Shown here in pieces: positions 13,777 to 21,643 of a stretch of 21,851 nucleotides of DNA; the stretch's first letter is position 1; the number at the start of each line of letters is the position of its first letter. The stretch is from Nanosynbacter sp. (lineage in GTDB: Bacteria > Patescibacteriota > Saccharimonadia > Saccharimonadales > Saccharimonadaceae), in NCBI GenBank assembly GCA_015257455.1, contig JABZKD010000010.1, positions 1 to 21,851 on the forward strand, read 5' to 3'. The position numbers and the translations under genes were made by a program. The notes beneath the pieces are model-generated. The model was given only the letters and a program-made list of their open reading frames with translations. It was not told the origin of the DNA and made no database searches.

Positions 13777-14373
13777 TTAGATTTCGTAATAGTGTAGGGC
13801 GCAGTTTGGATATGGTTCTTCGATGATATTGTCGTAAAGGAATGAGTAAAAAAGTTGTTCAGCGGTGCCGCCACGTAAAACAAAGTCAATCAGGCGAAGA
13901 AAATCACCGTGAGAGACGATTAAGATCGTGGCATCTGGATCGTTATTTTTGAATAATTCATTTTTAACGAAATCTTCTGCGCGAAGATACATGGAATGAA
14001 TACTCTCCATATTAAATCTTTCACTATTGAAGCGATCTTTCCAGCTAATGCTGTGTAATTTTTGACTATCCTTTCCTTCGAAAACACCAAAAGCCCGTTC
14101 GACAAGGCGTCGGTCATACTGAATGTAGCAGAGATGCTGGTGATCAATGTGTTGGGTTTTAGGATCGAGGTGACCAGTGATGATTTGAGCGGTTTTACTA
14201 GTGCGCATCAGGGGCGAGGCGTAGCAGCAATCAAAATGCACATCCTTTAGTTGACGTTTGATTTTGAGGGCTTGTTTGACGCCAGTGGTGTTAAGATTGG
14301 TATCGAGCAAACCAGCACTGACACCTTGTTTATTTGCATCGGTTTCGCCGTGCCTTAGAGTATAAATTTTCAT
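13777..14373 (-). CDS. Histidine phosphatase (phosphoglycerate mutase-like) family protein
   Basis: 198 residues. The catalytic set of the family is complete: H8 in LRHGETDAN (phosphorylated histidine), R57 in SPLMRT, E92 in VERAFGVFEG (acid) and H155 in VSHGDFLR. Members remove phosphate from sugars, nucleotides or cofactors, and a few are mutases; the substrate cannot be read from the sequence. The protein is short for a glycolytic phosphoglycerate mutase (about 230-250 residues), and a phosphatase is more likely. The ATG begins one base after the stop of the MurL-like gene, so it is the last gene of that unit. GGAG lies about 12 bases upstream, inside the preceding gene. Confidence 0.88.
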   Translation of the reverse strand: MKIYTLRHGETDANKQGVSAGLLDTNLNTTGVKQALKIKRQLKDVHFDCCYASPLMRTSKTAQIITGHLDPKTQHIDHQHLCYIQYDRRLVERAFGVFEGKDSQKLHSISWKDRFNSERFNMESIHSMYLRAEDFVKNELFKNNDPDATILIVSHGDFLRLIDFVLRGGTAEQLFYSFLYDNIIEEPYPNCALHYYEI

Positions 14374-14374
14374 G

Positions 14375-15937
14375 CTAATTTGCGGCTCCGTAATTATTTA
14401 AAAAATCTTTGAAGAAAGGTTGGTTTTCGTAGGTTTGATTATAGTCGAAATTACTTTCAGGCACTGGGAACGGCAGATTGGCATAGAGGGGTTGCCAGTA
14501 GTTAGAGTTATTCGAAAGTGCATTGGAAGTGCGAGAAGAGAGTGGGTTTTTTAAGAGATTACTTAGGCCAAGGCGCTTGGTGGCTTCGGAAAGGCCAGAG
14601 ATTAGGCTATTACTATTTTCTTGATTAAACTGTTTAAGGTCTTCAATGAGAATTGGTGGTGAGGCCATGCGATGATGATAGGCGGTGCGAAGCTCGTCAA
14701 CTTCTCCGACACACTCAAAAGGCTTCATGGTATTGCCGACTCCGAGTAGTCCCTTAAAAGTGTCAAAGAGTTCAGGTTTTTTGAAGAGATCTTCGTCATT
14801 GAAAAGAGATTGGAGGTATTGAGGTGGGACGAATGGGCAGAAAAGTAGATAAGAATTGGCGCATTTGGCGCATTTGCCACACCATTTGAGGGTAGAGTTT
14901 TGATTCTTTTGCTTGTAGTTCGCTTCGTTGCAGGAGCTGAAGCTGTAGCCATACTCTTTCCAGCATTTTTGCACAAAAAGTTCAGCAATTTTTAATTCGG
15001 TATATTGACGGATGATTGAGCCAACATGAAGTTCTGGTGAAAGATAGCGGCGCACGTATTCGGTGAAGAAACGTTCGGCATCCCAGGTTTTGGACCATTG
15101 ATGATTGACTGGTAGGTCGCCAATCATGGCATGAGGTTCGGCACCTTCGTGGCCAATGCTGGTAAGGACTACATTTTGGTTATTTAAGATAGCTTGAATT
15201 AGAGCGAGGGCTTCGACGATGAAGGTAACCGGGACGTGACCATTGAGGCCGTGGGATTTTTGAAGATGAGCAATATCGATCTCGCGGTAAACGATACTGG
15301 CGTTCATGTGGGTGAAAGAATCGCCAAGCGTATCGATGACGTGTGGATGCGAAAGACTGGGGTCGCTAGTGACATACCAAGGCTCAAATGGAATGTTCTT
15401 CTCTTTAAGTAATTTCGCAACTATTAAACTATCTTTGCCGCCAGATTGTAGGGCGAGGTTGCCTTGCCCAGTATATTTTACGGCTGGCTTGGCTTGATAA
15501 TTCGGGGTCGGTTGGAAGTGGGCTAAATGAGCGCGGGTGAGGCGATTTTCGAAAGCGTATTGGCTGAGCCCTTCTTGATAAACCGTGCTAAAGAACTGTG
15601 CCTGAAAGGCGTCGATTGGCACATCGAGTTTGACTGCAGGAGTCGGATGGGTCTTATAATAGCTGGTACCAATTAAGATAAAAGCAAGAAACATTGCACT
15701 GTCGAGTAGTTGGTCAAGGGCGGGATCGGCATTAGGATTGAAGCGATATTTTTTATCGGCGTCGGCTTTTTTGGCGAAATGAATTTTTTCGGTGAAGAAA
15801 ATATTATCAATTCCCTGGTAGACAAAACTAGCGGTCAAAGAGGCGCGATCGAGATAGTAACTGACAAAACGAAAAACTGGATTCCCAGAGGAAGGCTGAT
15901 TGGTTGAATTAGAAAAACTAATAGCGTTTTCGTTCAT
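14375..15937 (-). CDS. murL: Probable UDP-MurNAc-L-Ala-L-Glu epimerase (MurL family)
   Basis: 520 residues. A PP-loop ATP pyrophosphatase motif, LQSGGKDS (163-170), starts the nucleotide-binding half. GHEGAEPH (262-269), a cysteine cluster WCGKCAKC (352-359) followed by CPFVPP, and KPFECVGEVDE (405-415) match what I recall of MurL. In Xanthomonas MurL inverts the terminal L-Glu of UDP-MurNAc-L-Ala-L-Glu to D-Glu with ATP hydrolysis, after MurD2 has added L-Glu. The murD homologue lies directly upstream on the same strand, which supports the call. About 80 polar C-terminal residues look variable. The alternative is another PP-loop enzyme such as a tRNA-modifying or amide-forming ligase. The ATG at 15937 has no Shine-Dalgarno sequence; TGA-TAAAAT ends seven bases before it. 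Confidence 0.72.
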   Translation of the reverse strand: MNENAISFSNSTNQPSSGNPVFRFVSYYLDRASLTASFVYQGIDNIFFTEKIHFAKKADADKKYRFNPNADPALDQLLDSAMFLAFILIGTSYYKTHPTPAVKLDVPIDAFQAQFFSTVYQEGLSQYAFENRLTRAHLAHFQPTPNYQAKPAVKYTGQGNLALQSGGKDSLIVAKLLKEKNIPFEPWYVTSDPSLSHPHVIDTLGDSFTHMNASIVYREIDIAHLQKSHGLNGHVPVTFIVEALALIQAILNNQNVVLTSIGHEGAEPHAMIGDLPVNHQWSKTWDAERFFTEYVRRYLSPELHVGSIIRQYTELKIAELFVQKCWKEYGYSFSSCNEANYKQKNQNSTLKWCGKCAKCANSYLLFCPFVPPQYLQSLFNDEDLFKKPELFDTFKGLLGVGNTMKPFECVGEVDELRTAYHHRMASPPILIEDLKQFNQENSNSLISGLSEATKRLGLSNLLKNPLSSRTSNALSNNSNYWQPLYANLPFPVPESNFDYNQTYENQPFFKDFLNNYGAAN

Positions 15938-15944
15938 TACATTA

Positions 15945-15953
15945 ATTTTATCA
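15945..15953 (-). promoter_or_regulatory. Possible extended -10 promoter of the MurL-like gene
   Basis: TGA followed by TAAAAT (15953-15945), then seven bases and the ATG at 15937. This gives a start one base before the ATG, close to the leaderless pattern of neighbouring genes. It lies next to the end of the 38-bp tandem duplication. Confidence 0.45.
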
Positions 15954-15957
15954 AAAA

Positions 15958-16032
15958 TGAGAGATTTTGGTAGATGGTTATGGTTATTTTAGGTTTGAGA
16001 GATTTTGGTAGATGGTTATGGTTATTTTAGGT
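15958..16032. repeat. Two-copy 38-bp tandem repeat across the murD stop codon
   Basis: A 37-base sequence occurs at 15958-15994 and again at 15996-16032, with one extra base between copies and no mismatch seen. The right copy contains the last three sense codons and the stop of murD; the left copy repeats this in the spacer before the MurL-like gene. It looks like a recent slippage duplication. Confidence 0.95.
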
Positions 16033-17353
16033 CTTTCACGAGAGCTTGGAACTGCTCGCCGCGATCACTGAAATTTTTGAACATATCAAAACTGGCGGCG
16101 CCTGGACTCATCAAAACAATGGCTTCTTTTGGGCAGTTTTTAGAAATTGGCAGACAGAGATCGTAATTACTGGCGACTAGTTCAGTCTGAGCTTCGGCAA
16201 GTTTTCTTGCGATATTGACAGCTTCTTCGAGAGTTTCGGCAAAGCAATATTTTTCTGGGTCTTCACCTGCGGCGAGGCGAGTTTTGGTTTCGCCGATGAG
16301 GATGATTTTCTTGAGATTTTTGGCGGAAAAGAAGCGTTGTTTCATTTCGGTGAGGTCAAGGCCGCGATCAAAACCTCCGGCGATCAAGAAGGTGGGATAA
16401 TTTTCAAAGGCGGCGATGGCAACATCGGCGGCTGGGAAGGCGGAAGAATAATTGTCGTCATAATAACGCACGTGATTGAGCTCGCGGACGAATTGCAAAC
16501 GATGTGGTAGACCTTGGAACTTATGAAGTCCGGCGGCAATTTTTTGGTAGAGTTCGCGATTTTCTGGCAGGAAAAGCTTGTCATAAGAGATACCAAGTAG
16601 GGCAAGTACGGCCAAAATGGCAGCTTCGGCATTTTCGCGATTGTGTTCGCCAGGAATTTGCAGTTGGTCAAGTAGAGTGTTTAATTCTTCGAGATGAGTC
16701 TTGATTGGATAAGAGAATTTTTGACCCTTACTAAGTTCACCGATAGTTTCGGAATAGAGATTGTTAGCATAATAGATGCAGGAATCTTCAGAAGTTTGGT
16801 TTAGCACGATATGAGATTTAGCATCGACGTAATCATCGAAATCTGGATGACGGTCGAGATGGTCGGGTTCAATTCGCAACACTACGGAGATGTGAGGGGA
16901 TTTTTCGAGATCCCAGCATTGGAAGCTACTCATTTCGTAAACCACGATATCTTTTTCGGTGATTTGATCGAGTTCGAGGACGGCGGGGTTACCGATATTA
17001 CCGACCAGATGGACATGTTCGAATTTTTCGGAGAATTCACGCAAGATTGACGCAATAATGGAGCAAGTAGTTCCCTTACCCTTAGTGCCGGTGACACCAA
17101 TAATCGGAGCTTTGACGTGACTAAAGAAATAATTAGTAATGGTGGTCCAATTATTGATGAGATGAGGTGATTTTTGCTTGGCAAGATAAAGTGGATGTAC
17201 GGAAGGGCTACGAAAAACTAGGTCAAAGTTTTCTAGACCAAAAGAATCAAGCTCTTCATCGGTGAATTTTTCGAAAAAAGTAATTTCGTCCTGCTTGAAA
17301 TATTCGGCGGTGGCGTTACCTTCCACCCCTTTACCTAAAACTGCAATTTTCAT
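16022..17353 (-). CDS. murD: UDP-N-acetylmuramoyl-L-alanine:glutamate ligase (MurD family)
   Basis: 443 residues from the ATG at 17353; eight further codons upstream are open, but they contain the -10 box. The N-terminal Rossmann domain has GKGVEGNA. The central ATPase has GVTGTKGKGTT (86-96), YEMSSFQ (139-145), PDHLDRH (163-169) and the probable carbamylated lysine K179. GEHNRENAEAA leads into the third domain. MSPGAASFDMFKNFSDRGEQF (415-435) is the MurD hallmark. MurD adds glutamate to UDP-MurNAc-L-Ala in the cytoplasm. The usual NDSKATN motif reads DDNYSSA here (299-305), in the region that helps hold glutamate in E. coli MurD. With the MurL-like gene next, this enzyme may take L-Glu rather than D-Glu (MurD2 type); that is inference. 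An extended -10 box ends six bases before the ATG. Confidence 0.93.
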   Translation of the reverse strand: MKIAVLGKGVEGNATAEYFKQDEITFFEKFTDEELDSFGLENFDLVFRSPSVHPLYLAKQKSPHLINNWTTITNYFFSHVKAPIIGVTGTKGKGTTCSIIASILREFSEKFEHVHLVGNIGNPAVLELDQITEKDIVVYEMSSFQCWDLEKSPHISVVLRIEPDHLDRHPDFDDYVDAKSHIVLNQTSEDSCIYYANNLYSETIGELSKGQKFSYPIKTHLEELNTLLDQLQIPGEHNRENAEAAILAVLALLGISYDKLFLPENRELYQKIAAGLHKFQGLPHRLQFVRELNHVRYYDDNYSSAFPAADVAIAAFENYPTFLIAGGFDRGLDLTEMKQRFFSAKNLKKIILIGETKTRLAAGEDPEKYCFAETLEEAVNIARKLAEAQTELVASNYDLCLPISKNCPKEAIVLMSPGAASFDMFKNFSDRGEQFQALVKDLK

Positions 17354-17359
17354 AAGTCT

Positions 17360-17368
17360 ATTATAGCA
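17360..17368 (-). promoter_or_regulatory. Extended -10 promoter, leaderless, for murD
   Basis: TGC followed by TATAAT (17368-17360), six bases (AGACTT) and the ATG at 17353. It lies in the 37-base gap after the M16 gene. Confidence 0.75.
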
Positions 17369-17390
17369 CTCTGGCAAAATTTAGTTTTAA

Positions 17391-18662
17391 CTAGAAAACC
17401 AGGCAATTAGCCAGTTGATTGATAATTTGCTTTTCGACAGAGCCGACGGCGACCATGGCGTGAATGCCAGAGCCAGCAAATTCGCGGGCTAGTTCGACGA
17501 TCAGAGGTTTATTTAATTGCTTAATAATATTAGGGAAATTGTCATAAAATTCGACTTTTTCGGTCATGAAGTAATCGTCGGTATAGTAGTCGGAAATTTG
17601 GCTGACAGTCTGGGCACCCATCTGATAACGACCGAGAGCGTAGGTCTTCACGGCTTCGATATCGGTGTCGGAAATCTCGCCATTGAGAGCCTTAATCATT
17701 TCGAGCTGAATTAACGTAAAGAGTTCTTCAGAGGTTTCGAGGTTAACTTCTCCGTCAAAGTCCCAGGAAGAATAATGATTGGTGCTATTGATGCCACTAC
17801 CCATACCATAGACTAGACCACGGCGACGAGCTTGGCCAAAAATGCGACTGCTCATAGTACCATTCAGTAGGTGATTAAGAGCGCCCATAGCTTGAGTTTC
17901 TTCGGTGGAAAGGCGTCTTGGAGTAATCATGGAAAAGCCAAAGGTGATATTGCTGGCGTCTTTTCGCTTAATCAGGACAGCATTAGATGAATGCAGTTCG
18001 TCGACAGGAATTTCAAAACGTTCGCCGGGGCTTAATTCCCAGCTTTCGAGGTTGCGAATAATTTCTTTTTTGCGGTGTTTAGTTTGACCGGCAATAATAA
18101 AACGCATATTGTTCGCGGTGTGGGTGCGGCGGTAATGCTCGTTAATGTCGTCGAGGGTGATGTTATTAATGGTGGAAAGACGTTCGCGTAAGTTCAGAAC
18201 GTTTTCGCCAATGGCTTTTTGGAGACGTGGCCAAAGTAGACGGCCATAGTCGTTCATGTAGCCAGTGAGTTCGGCGCGAACGTTGCCTTTTTCACTTTTT
18301 AATTCCGCGTCGTTAAATTTTGGTGAAGTAATAGCAATGCGTTTAAGATCTAGAATACGGTCCCATTCAAAATCCGCGCATTCGGTTTCATAACAAACAG
18401 AGTAGTCTGAAGTCCAAGCGTTATGGTAGGCCCCGTTCTTGGTGAATTCTGCTTCGTAGGTAGATTCATCAGGGTATTTAGCATTAGCGCCGAAACTAAG
18501 ATGTTCGACAATGTGGGCAATTTCGTAGAGTTCTGGGCTTTTAGCGAAGCGCATACCGCCACGAAATTGTACTTTCATGTTCATGACGGAAGCGCCAGGT
18601 ACGTCAATCAAAAGACCTTTGGCACCATTCTTTAGTTCGATTTCTTCAATAGAATGTTTCAT
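17391..18662 (-). CDS. M16-family zinc metallopeptidase (processing-peptidase type)
   Basis: 423 residues, the size of a two-domain M16B subunit. The inverted zinc motif HIVEH (H50, E53, H54) is followed 77 residues later by E131 in VRAELTG, the third ligand, so the active site is complete. The C-terminal half carries RRRGLVYGMGSG (about 280-291), the family's R...Y substrate-binding segment. No signal peptide is seen. Bacterial members degrade or trim peptides, often in the cytoplasm; the substrate is unknown. The ATG comes two bases after the secA stop (TAA-AC-ATG) with no Shine-Dalgarno sequence, so it is probably coupled to secA. Confidence 0.92.
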   Translation of the reverse strand: MKHSIEEIELKNGAKGLLIDVPGASVMNMKVQFRGGMRFAKSPELYEIAHIVEHLSFGANAKYPDESTYEAEFTKNGAYHNAWTSDYSVCYETECADFEWDRILDLKRIAITSPKFNDAELKSEKGNVRAELTGYMNDYGRLLWPRLQKAIGENVLNLRERLSTINNITLDDINEHYRRTHTANNMRFIIAGQTKHRKKEIIRNLESWELSPGERFEIPVDELHSSNAVLIKRKDASNITFGFSMITPRRLSTEETQAMGALNHLLNGTMSSRIFGQARRRGLVYGMGSGINSTNHYSSWDFDGEVNLETSEELFTLIQLEMIKALNGEISDTDIEAVKTYALGRYQMGAQTVSQISDYYTDDYFMTEKVEFYDNFPNIIKQLNKPLIVELAREFAGSGIHAMVAVGSVEKQIINQLANCLVF

Positions 18663-18664
18663 GT

Positions 18665-21523
18665 TTAATGGCGGCCGTGCTTTTTGTTTTGGCGTTTAGC
18701 TTTTTTCTGTTTTTTGGCCTTATTACGTTTTTCACTGAGGCTAGCGGATTTGGTTGGTTTTTTAGCAAATTCGTTATCAAGATTCTTCTCACCAGCTTCA
18801 ATAGTGTTAACGCCGCGATTGGTGGCAGATTCGGCCATCTTAGTAAGTTCGGTGTCGTATTCTTCCCCGTCAATCGTGTCGGTGGCGACAGCTTCTTGTG
18901 GGGTGATAGAAAGGAGAATCTTCAAAACTTCTTCACGGAGGTTCTTTTGGAGACCTTCGAAAAGTTTTTGAGATTCGGTGCGATATTCGACTAGTGGGTC
19001 ACGCTGACCGATCGAGCGCCAGTGGATACCTTCACGGAGGTACTGCATGTTTTCTAGGTGCTGCATCCAGAGAGCGTCGAGGACCTTGAGATAAACTTCA
19101 CGTTCAATTTTGCGCATAACGTCGGCGCCAAATTCGAGCTCTTTGGTGGCGTAAGCTTCTTTGACGGCAAGAGTGGCAAGTTTGGCGCGCTCTTCTTCTT
19201 TGCGTTTGAATCCAATTTCAATAATTAAGTCACGATCAAGATCGAAAACAGATTGGAATTCTTTGATGAAATTACGGTTAACACGGATGCTTTCGGCGGT
19301 TAAATCAGCGACGGCTTCCTTGATGAGGCGGTTAATTTCGTCAGAGATATTTGCCCCTTCGAGAATTCGACGGCGCATGAGATAAACAATACGACGGTGG
19401 CGGTTAATGACGTTATCATACTGCACCACATTTTTACGAGAATCGAAATTGAAGCCTTCGATACGCTTCTGAGCGGCTTCCAGCATTTTGGTGACGCTAC
19501 GATTTTGAATTGGGGTGTCTTCATCGATACCGATACGGTTGAGCATTGCGCCAATCTGGTTACCTTGGAAAATGCGCATAAGATCATCTTCGCAAGAGAC
19601 AAAGAATTGAGTGATACCTGGATCGCCTTGACGACCACCACGGCCGCGGAGCTGATTATCGACGCGACGACTATCGTGACGTTCGGAACCGATTACTACC
19701 AGACCACCAAGTTCTTTGACTTCGTCGGTGAGCTTGATATCGGTACCACGACCAGCCATGTTGGTAGCGAGAGTAATAGCGCCTTTTTGGCCAGCTTTTT
19801 CCACGATGGCGGCTTCACGTTCATTATTCTTCGCGTTAAGTAGTTCGTAGGAGAGACCGGCTTCATCGAGATACTTAGCAATTAATTCGTTCTTCACGAT
19901 GCTGGCGGAACCAATCAAAACCGGTTGACCTTTTTCGTGGAATTTCTTCACTTCTTCGACGATGGCGCGGAGTTTGCCGGCTTCAGTGCGGAAAATTAGA
20001 TCATCTTTATCGATACGGATAATTGGGCGGTTAGGTGGAATTTGAATTACGTCGAGGGCGTAGATTTGCTGGAATTCTTCCGCTTCGGTGAAAGCGGTAC
20101 CGGTCATACCGGAGAGCTTATTATAAAGACGGAAGAAATTCTGGAAAGAAATGGTGGCTAGAGTCATAGATTCTTCTTTGACCACGACGCTTTCCTTAGC
20201 TTCAATAGCTTGGTGGAGACCTTCGCTATAGCGACGACCTTGCATGAGACGACCAGTGTTTTCATCGACAATAATAACTTCGCCAGAATTAGTGACAACA
20301 TAGTCGCGGTCGCGCTGGAAAACTACCTGAGCGCGTAAAGCTTGATCCATGTGATAGACTAAGCGGGTATTATCGGCAGAATAAAGATTGTCGATACCAA
20401 GCATGCGTTGGACTTTTTCGATACCAGCATCGGTGAGCGAGACGGAGCGGTGTTTTTCGTCGAGCACGTAATCGTCTGGACCGAGGTGAGAGGCAATTTT
20501 GGCGAATTGATAATAAGAATCTGGATTATCGCCAGCTGGAGCGGAAATAATCAATGGAGTCCTGGCCTCATCAATAAGAATTGAGTCGACCTCATCGACG
20601 ATGGCGAAATTAAGTTCGCGTTGGCGGAGAAAATCAACTTCGTTGACCATGTTATCACGAAGATAGTCGAAGCCAAATTCGTTATTCGTACCGTAAGTCA
20701 CATCAGCTTGATAGGCTTGTTTTCTAGTGCAAGGCTTCAAGTGCTGCATGCGTTCATCAGTGTGTTCTTCATTAACATATTCTGGATCATAAAGGAAGCT
20801 AGCATCGGCAATAATTACACCTACGCTCATGCCGAGGAAGTGATAAACCGGAGCGTTCCAACCGGCGTCACGTTGAGCGAGGTAATCGTTCACGGTGACG
20901 ACGTGGACACCGCGGCCAGTTAAGGCATTCAAGAAAGATGGTAAAAGAGCGACCAAAGTTTTACCTTCACCAGTTTTCATTTCAGCAACATTGCCTTCGT
21001 GGAGAACGATACCACCAATCATCTGAACGTCATAGTGACGCATACCGAGGACGCGTTTAGTGGCTTCGCGCACTAAAGCGAAGGCGTCTGGAAGAATTTC
21101 ACTTAAAATTTTGGTTTCGTTACGTTCAAGTTTTTCCGATTTAACAGAGGTAGACTGCTTCTTAGTGCTGTCAGTAGATTCAGCTTTTGTCTCAGATTTT
21201 TTGGCTGAAGCTTTTAGTTTGGCACGAGCAATATTGGCCTCGGCCTTCTTATTGAGGGCGTCGAGACGCTCTTTCAGAACATTAGTTTGAGCTTTGAGTT
21301 CGTCATCAGACATGGCTTCGTATTTTGATTCAAGGCCGTTAATAACCTTAACGATTTTGCGCATGCGAGCGAGATTACGCTTGGCTGGGTCACCAAAAAC
21401 ACCCTGCAAAATACGGGTCGTGGTGGTTTTATCAGCTAATTTATCGGTTGGCTTGCGTTCTTTTTTAACTTTTGGAGCCTTAATTTTGGCTTCCTGAATT
21501 TTTTCAATTTTTTTCTGAGACAT
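18665..21523 (-). CDS. secA: Preprotein translocase ATPase SecA
   Basis: 952 residues from the ATG at 21523; the 17 upstream codons of the open frame cover the promoter. GGAGG lies 12 bases before the ATG, a long spacer. SecA pushes unfolded proteins through SecYEG. Motifs: MRHYDVQMIGG, Walker A MKTGEGKT (182-189), TVNDYLAQRD, DEVDSILIDEARTPLIIS, TGTAFTEAEEF, NMAGRGTDI and QLRGRGGRQGDPG. Two oddities: a Lys/Ser-rich insertion of about 45 residues (91-135) before ILPDAFALVREA, and a C-terminus without the usual zinc-binding cysteines, ending instead in a Lys/Arg-rich tail (SEKRNKAKKQKKAKRQNKK). The lysine tail may bind lipid or the ribosome. hpf lies upstream, as in Firmicutes. Confidence 0.97.
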   Translation of the reverse strand: MSQKKIEKIQEAKIKAPKVKKERKPTDKLADKTTTTRILQGVFGDPAKRNLARMRKIVKVINGLESKYEAMSDDELKAQTNVLKERLDALNKKAEANIARAKLKASAKKSETKAESTDSTKKQSTSVKSEKLERNETKILSEILPDAFALVREATKRVLGMRHYDVQMIGGIVLHEGNVAEMKTGEGKTLVALLPSFLNALTGRGVHVVTVNDYLAQRDAGWNAPVYHFLGMSVGVIIADASFLYDPEYVNEEHTDERMQHLKPCTRKQAYQADVTYGTNNEFGFDYLRDNMVNEVDFLRQRELNFAIVDEVDSILIDEARTPLIISAPAGDNPDSYYQFAKIASHLGPDDYVLDEKHRSVSLTDAGIEKVQRMLGIDNLYSADNTRLVYHMDQALRAQVVFQRDRDYVVTNSGEVIIVDENTGRLMQGRRYSEGLHQAIEAKESVVVKEESMTLATISFQNFFRLYNKLSGMTGTAFTEAEEFQQIYALDVIQIPPNRPIIRIDKDDLIFRTEAGKLRAIVEEVKKFHEKGQPVLIGSASIVKNELIAKYLDEAGLSYELLNAKNNEREAAIVEKAGQKGAITLATNMAGRGTDIKLTDEVKELGGLVVIGSERHDSRRVDNQLRGRGGRQGDPGITQFFVSCEDDLMRIFQGNQIGAMLNRIGIDEDTPIQNRSVTKMLEAAQKRIEGFNFDSRKNVVQYDNVINRHRRIVYLMRRRILEGANISDEINRLIKEAVADLTAESIRVNRNFIKEFQSVFDLDRDLIIEIGFKRKEEERAKLATLAVKEAYATKELEFGADVMRKIEREVYLKVLDALWMQHLENMQYLREGIHWRSIGQRDPLVEYRTESQKLFEGLQKNLREEVLKILLSITPQEAVATDTIDGEEYDTELTKMAESATNRGVNTIEAGEKNLDNEFAKKPTKSASLSEKRNKAKKQKKAKRQNKKHGRH

Positions 21524-21553
21524 AAACAGTCGAAACCTCCAAATCGGAATAAT

Positions 21554-21559
21554 ATTATA
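21554..21559 (-). promoter_or_regulatory. -10 box of secA
   Basis: TATAAT (21559-21554) below the hpf terminator. The predicted start near 21547 gives a 24-base leader containing GGAGG. No good -35 box is visible. Confidence 0.5.
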
Positions 21560-21574
21560 GGGATATTTTATCAT

Positions 21575-21609
21575 AAAAAATACATGTTTTTAAGAGAACA
21601 TGTATTTTT
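21575..21609 (-). terminator. Terminator between hpf and secA
   Basis: A perfect 13-bp stem (21576-21588 with 21597-21609) with an 8-base loop; the minus-strand 3' arm ends in a run of six T. It is 35 bases past the hpf stop. The stem is A/T-flanked on both sides, so it could act in both directions. Confidence 0.85.
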
Positions 21610-21643
21610 AATTAAGTTTTAGTTTCTTAATTTTAGGTTAAAA

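Noticed and set aside
18668..18994. 108-codon hydrophobic plus-strand frame at the secA 3' end
   Set aside because: It is the complement of the lysine-rich SecA tail; no initiation signals.
19397..19843. 148-codon plus-strand open frame inside secA
   Set aside because: It is antisense to conserved SecA motifs, with no promoter, no ribosome binding site and no family likeness.
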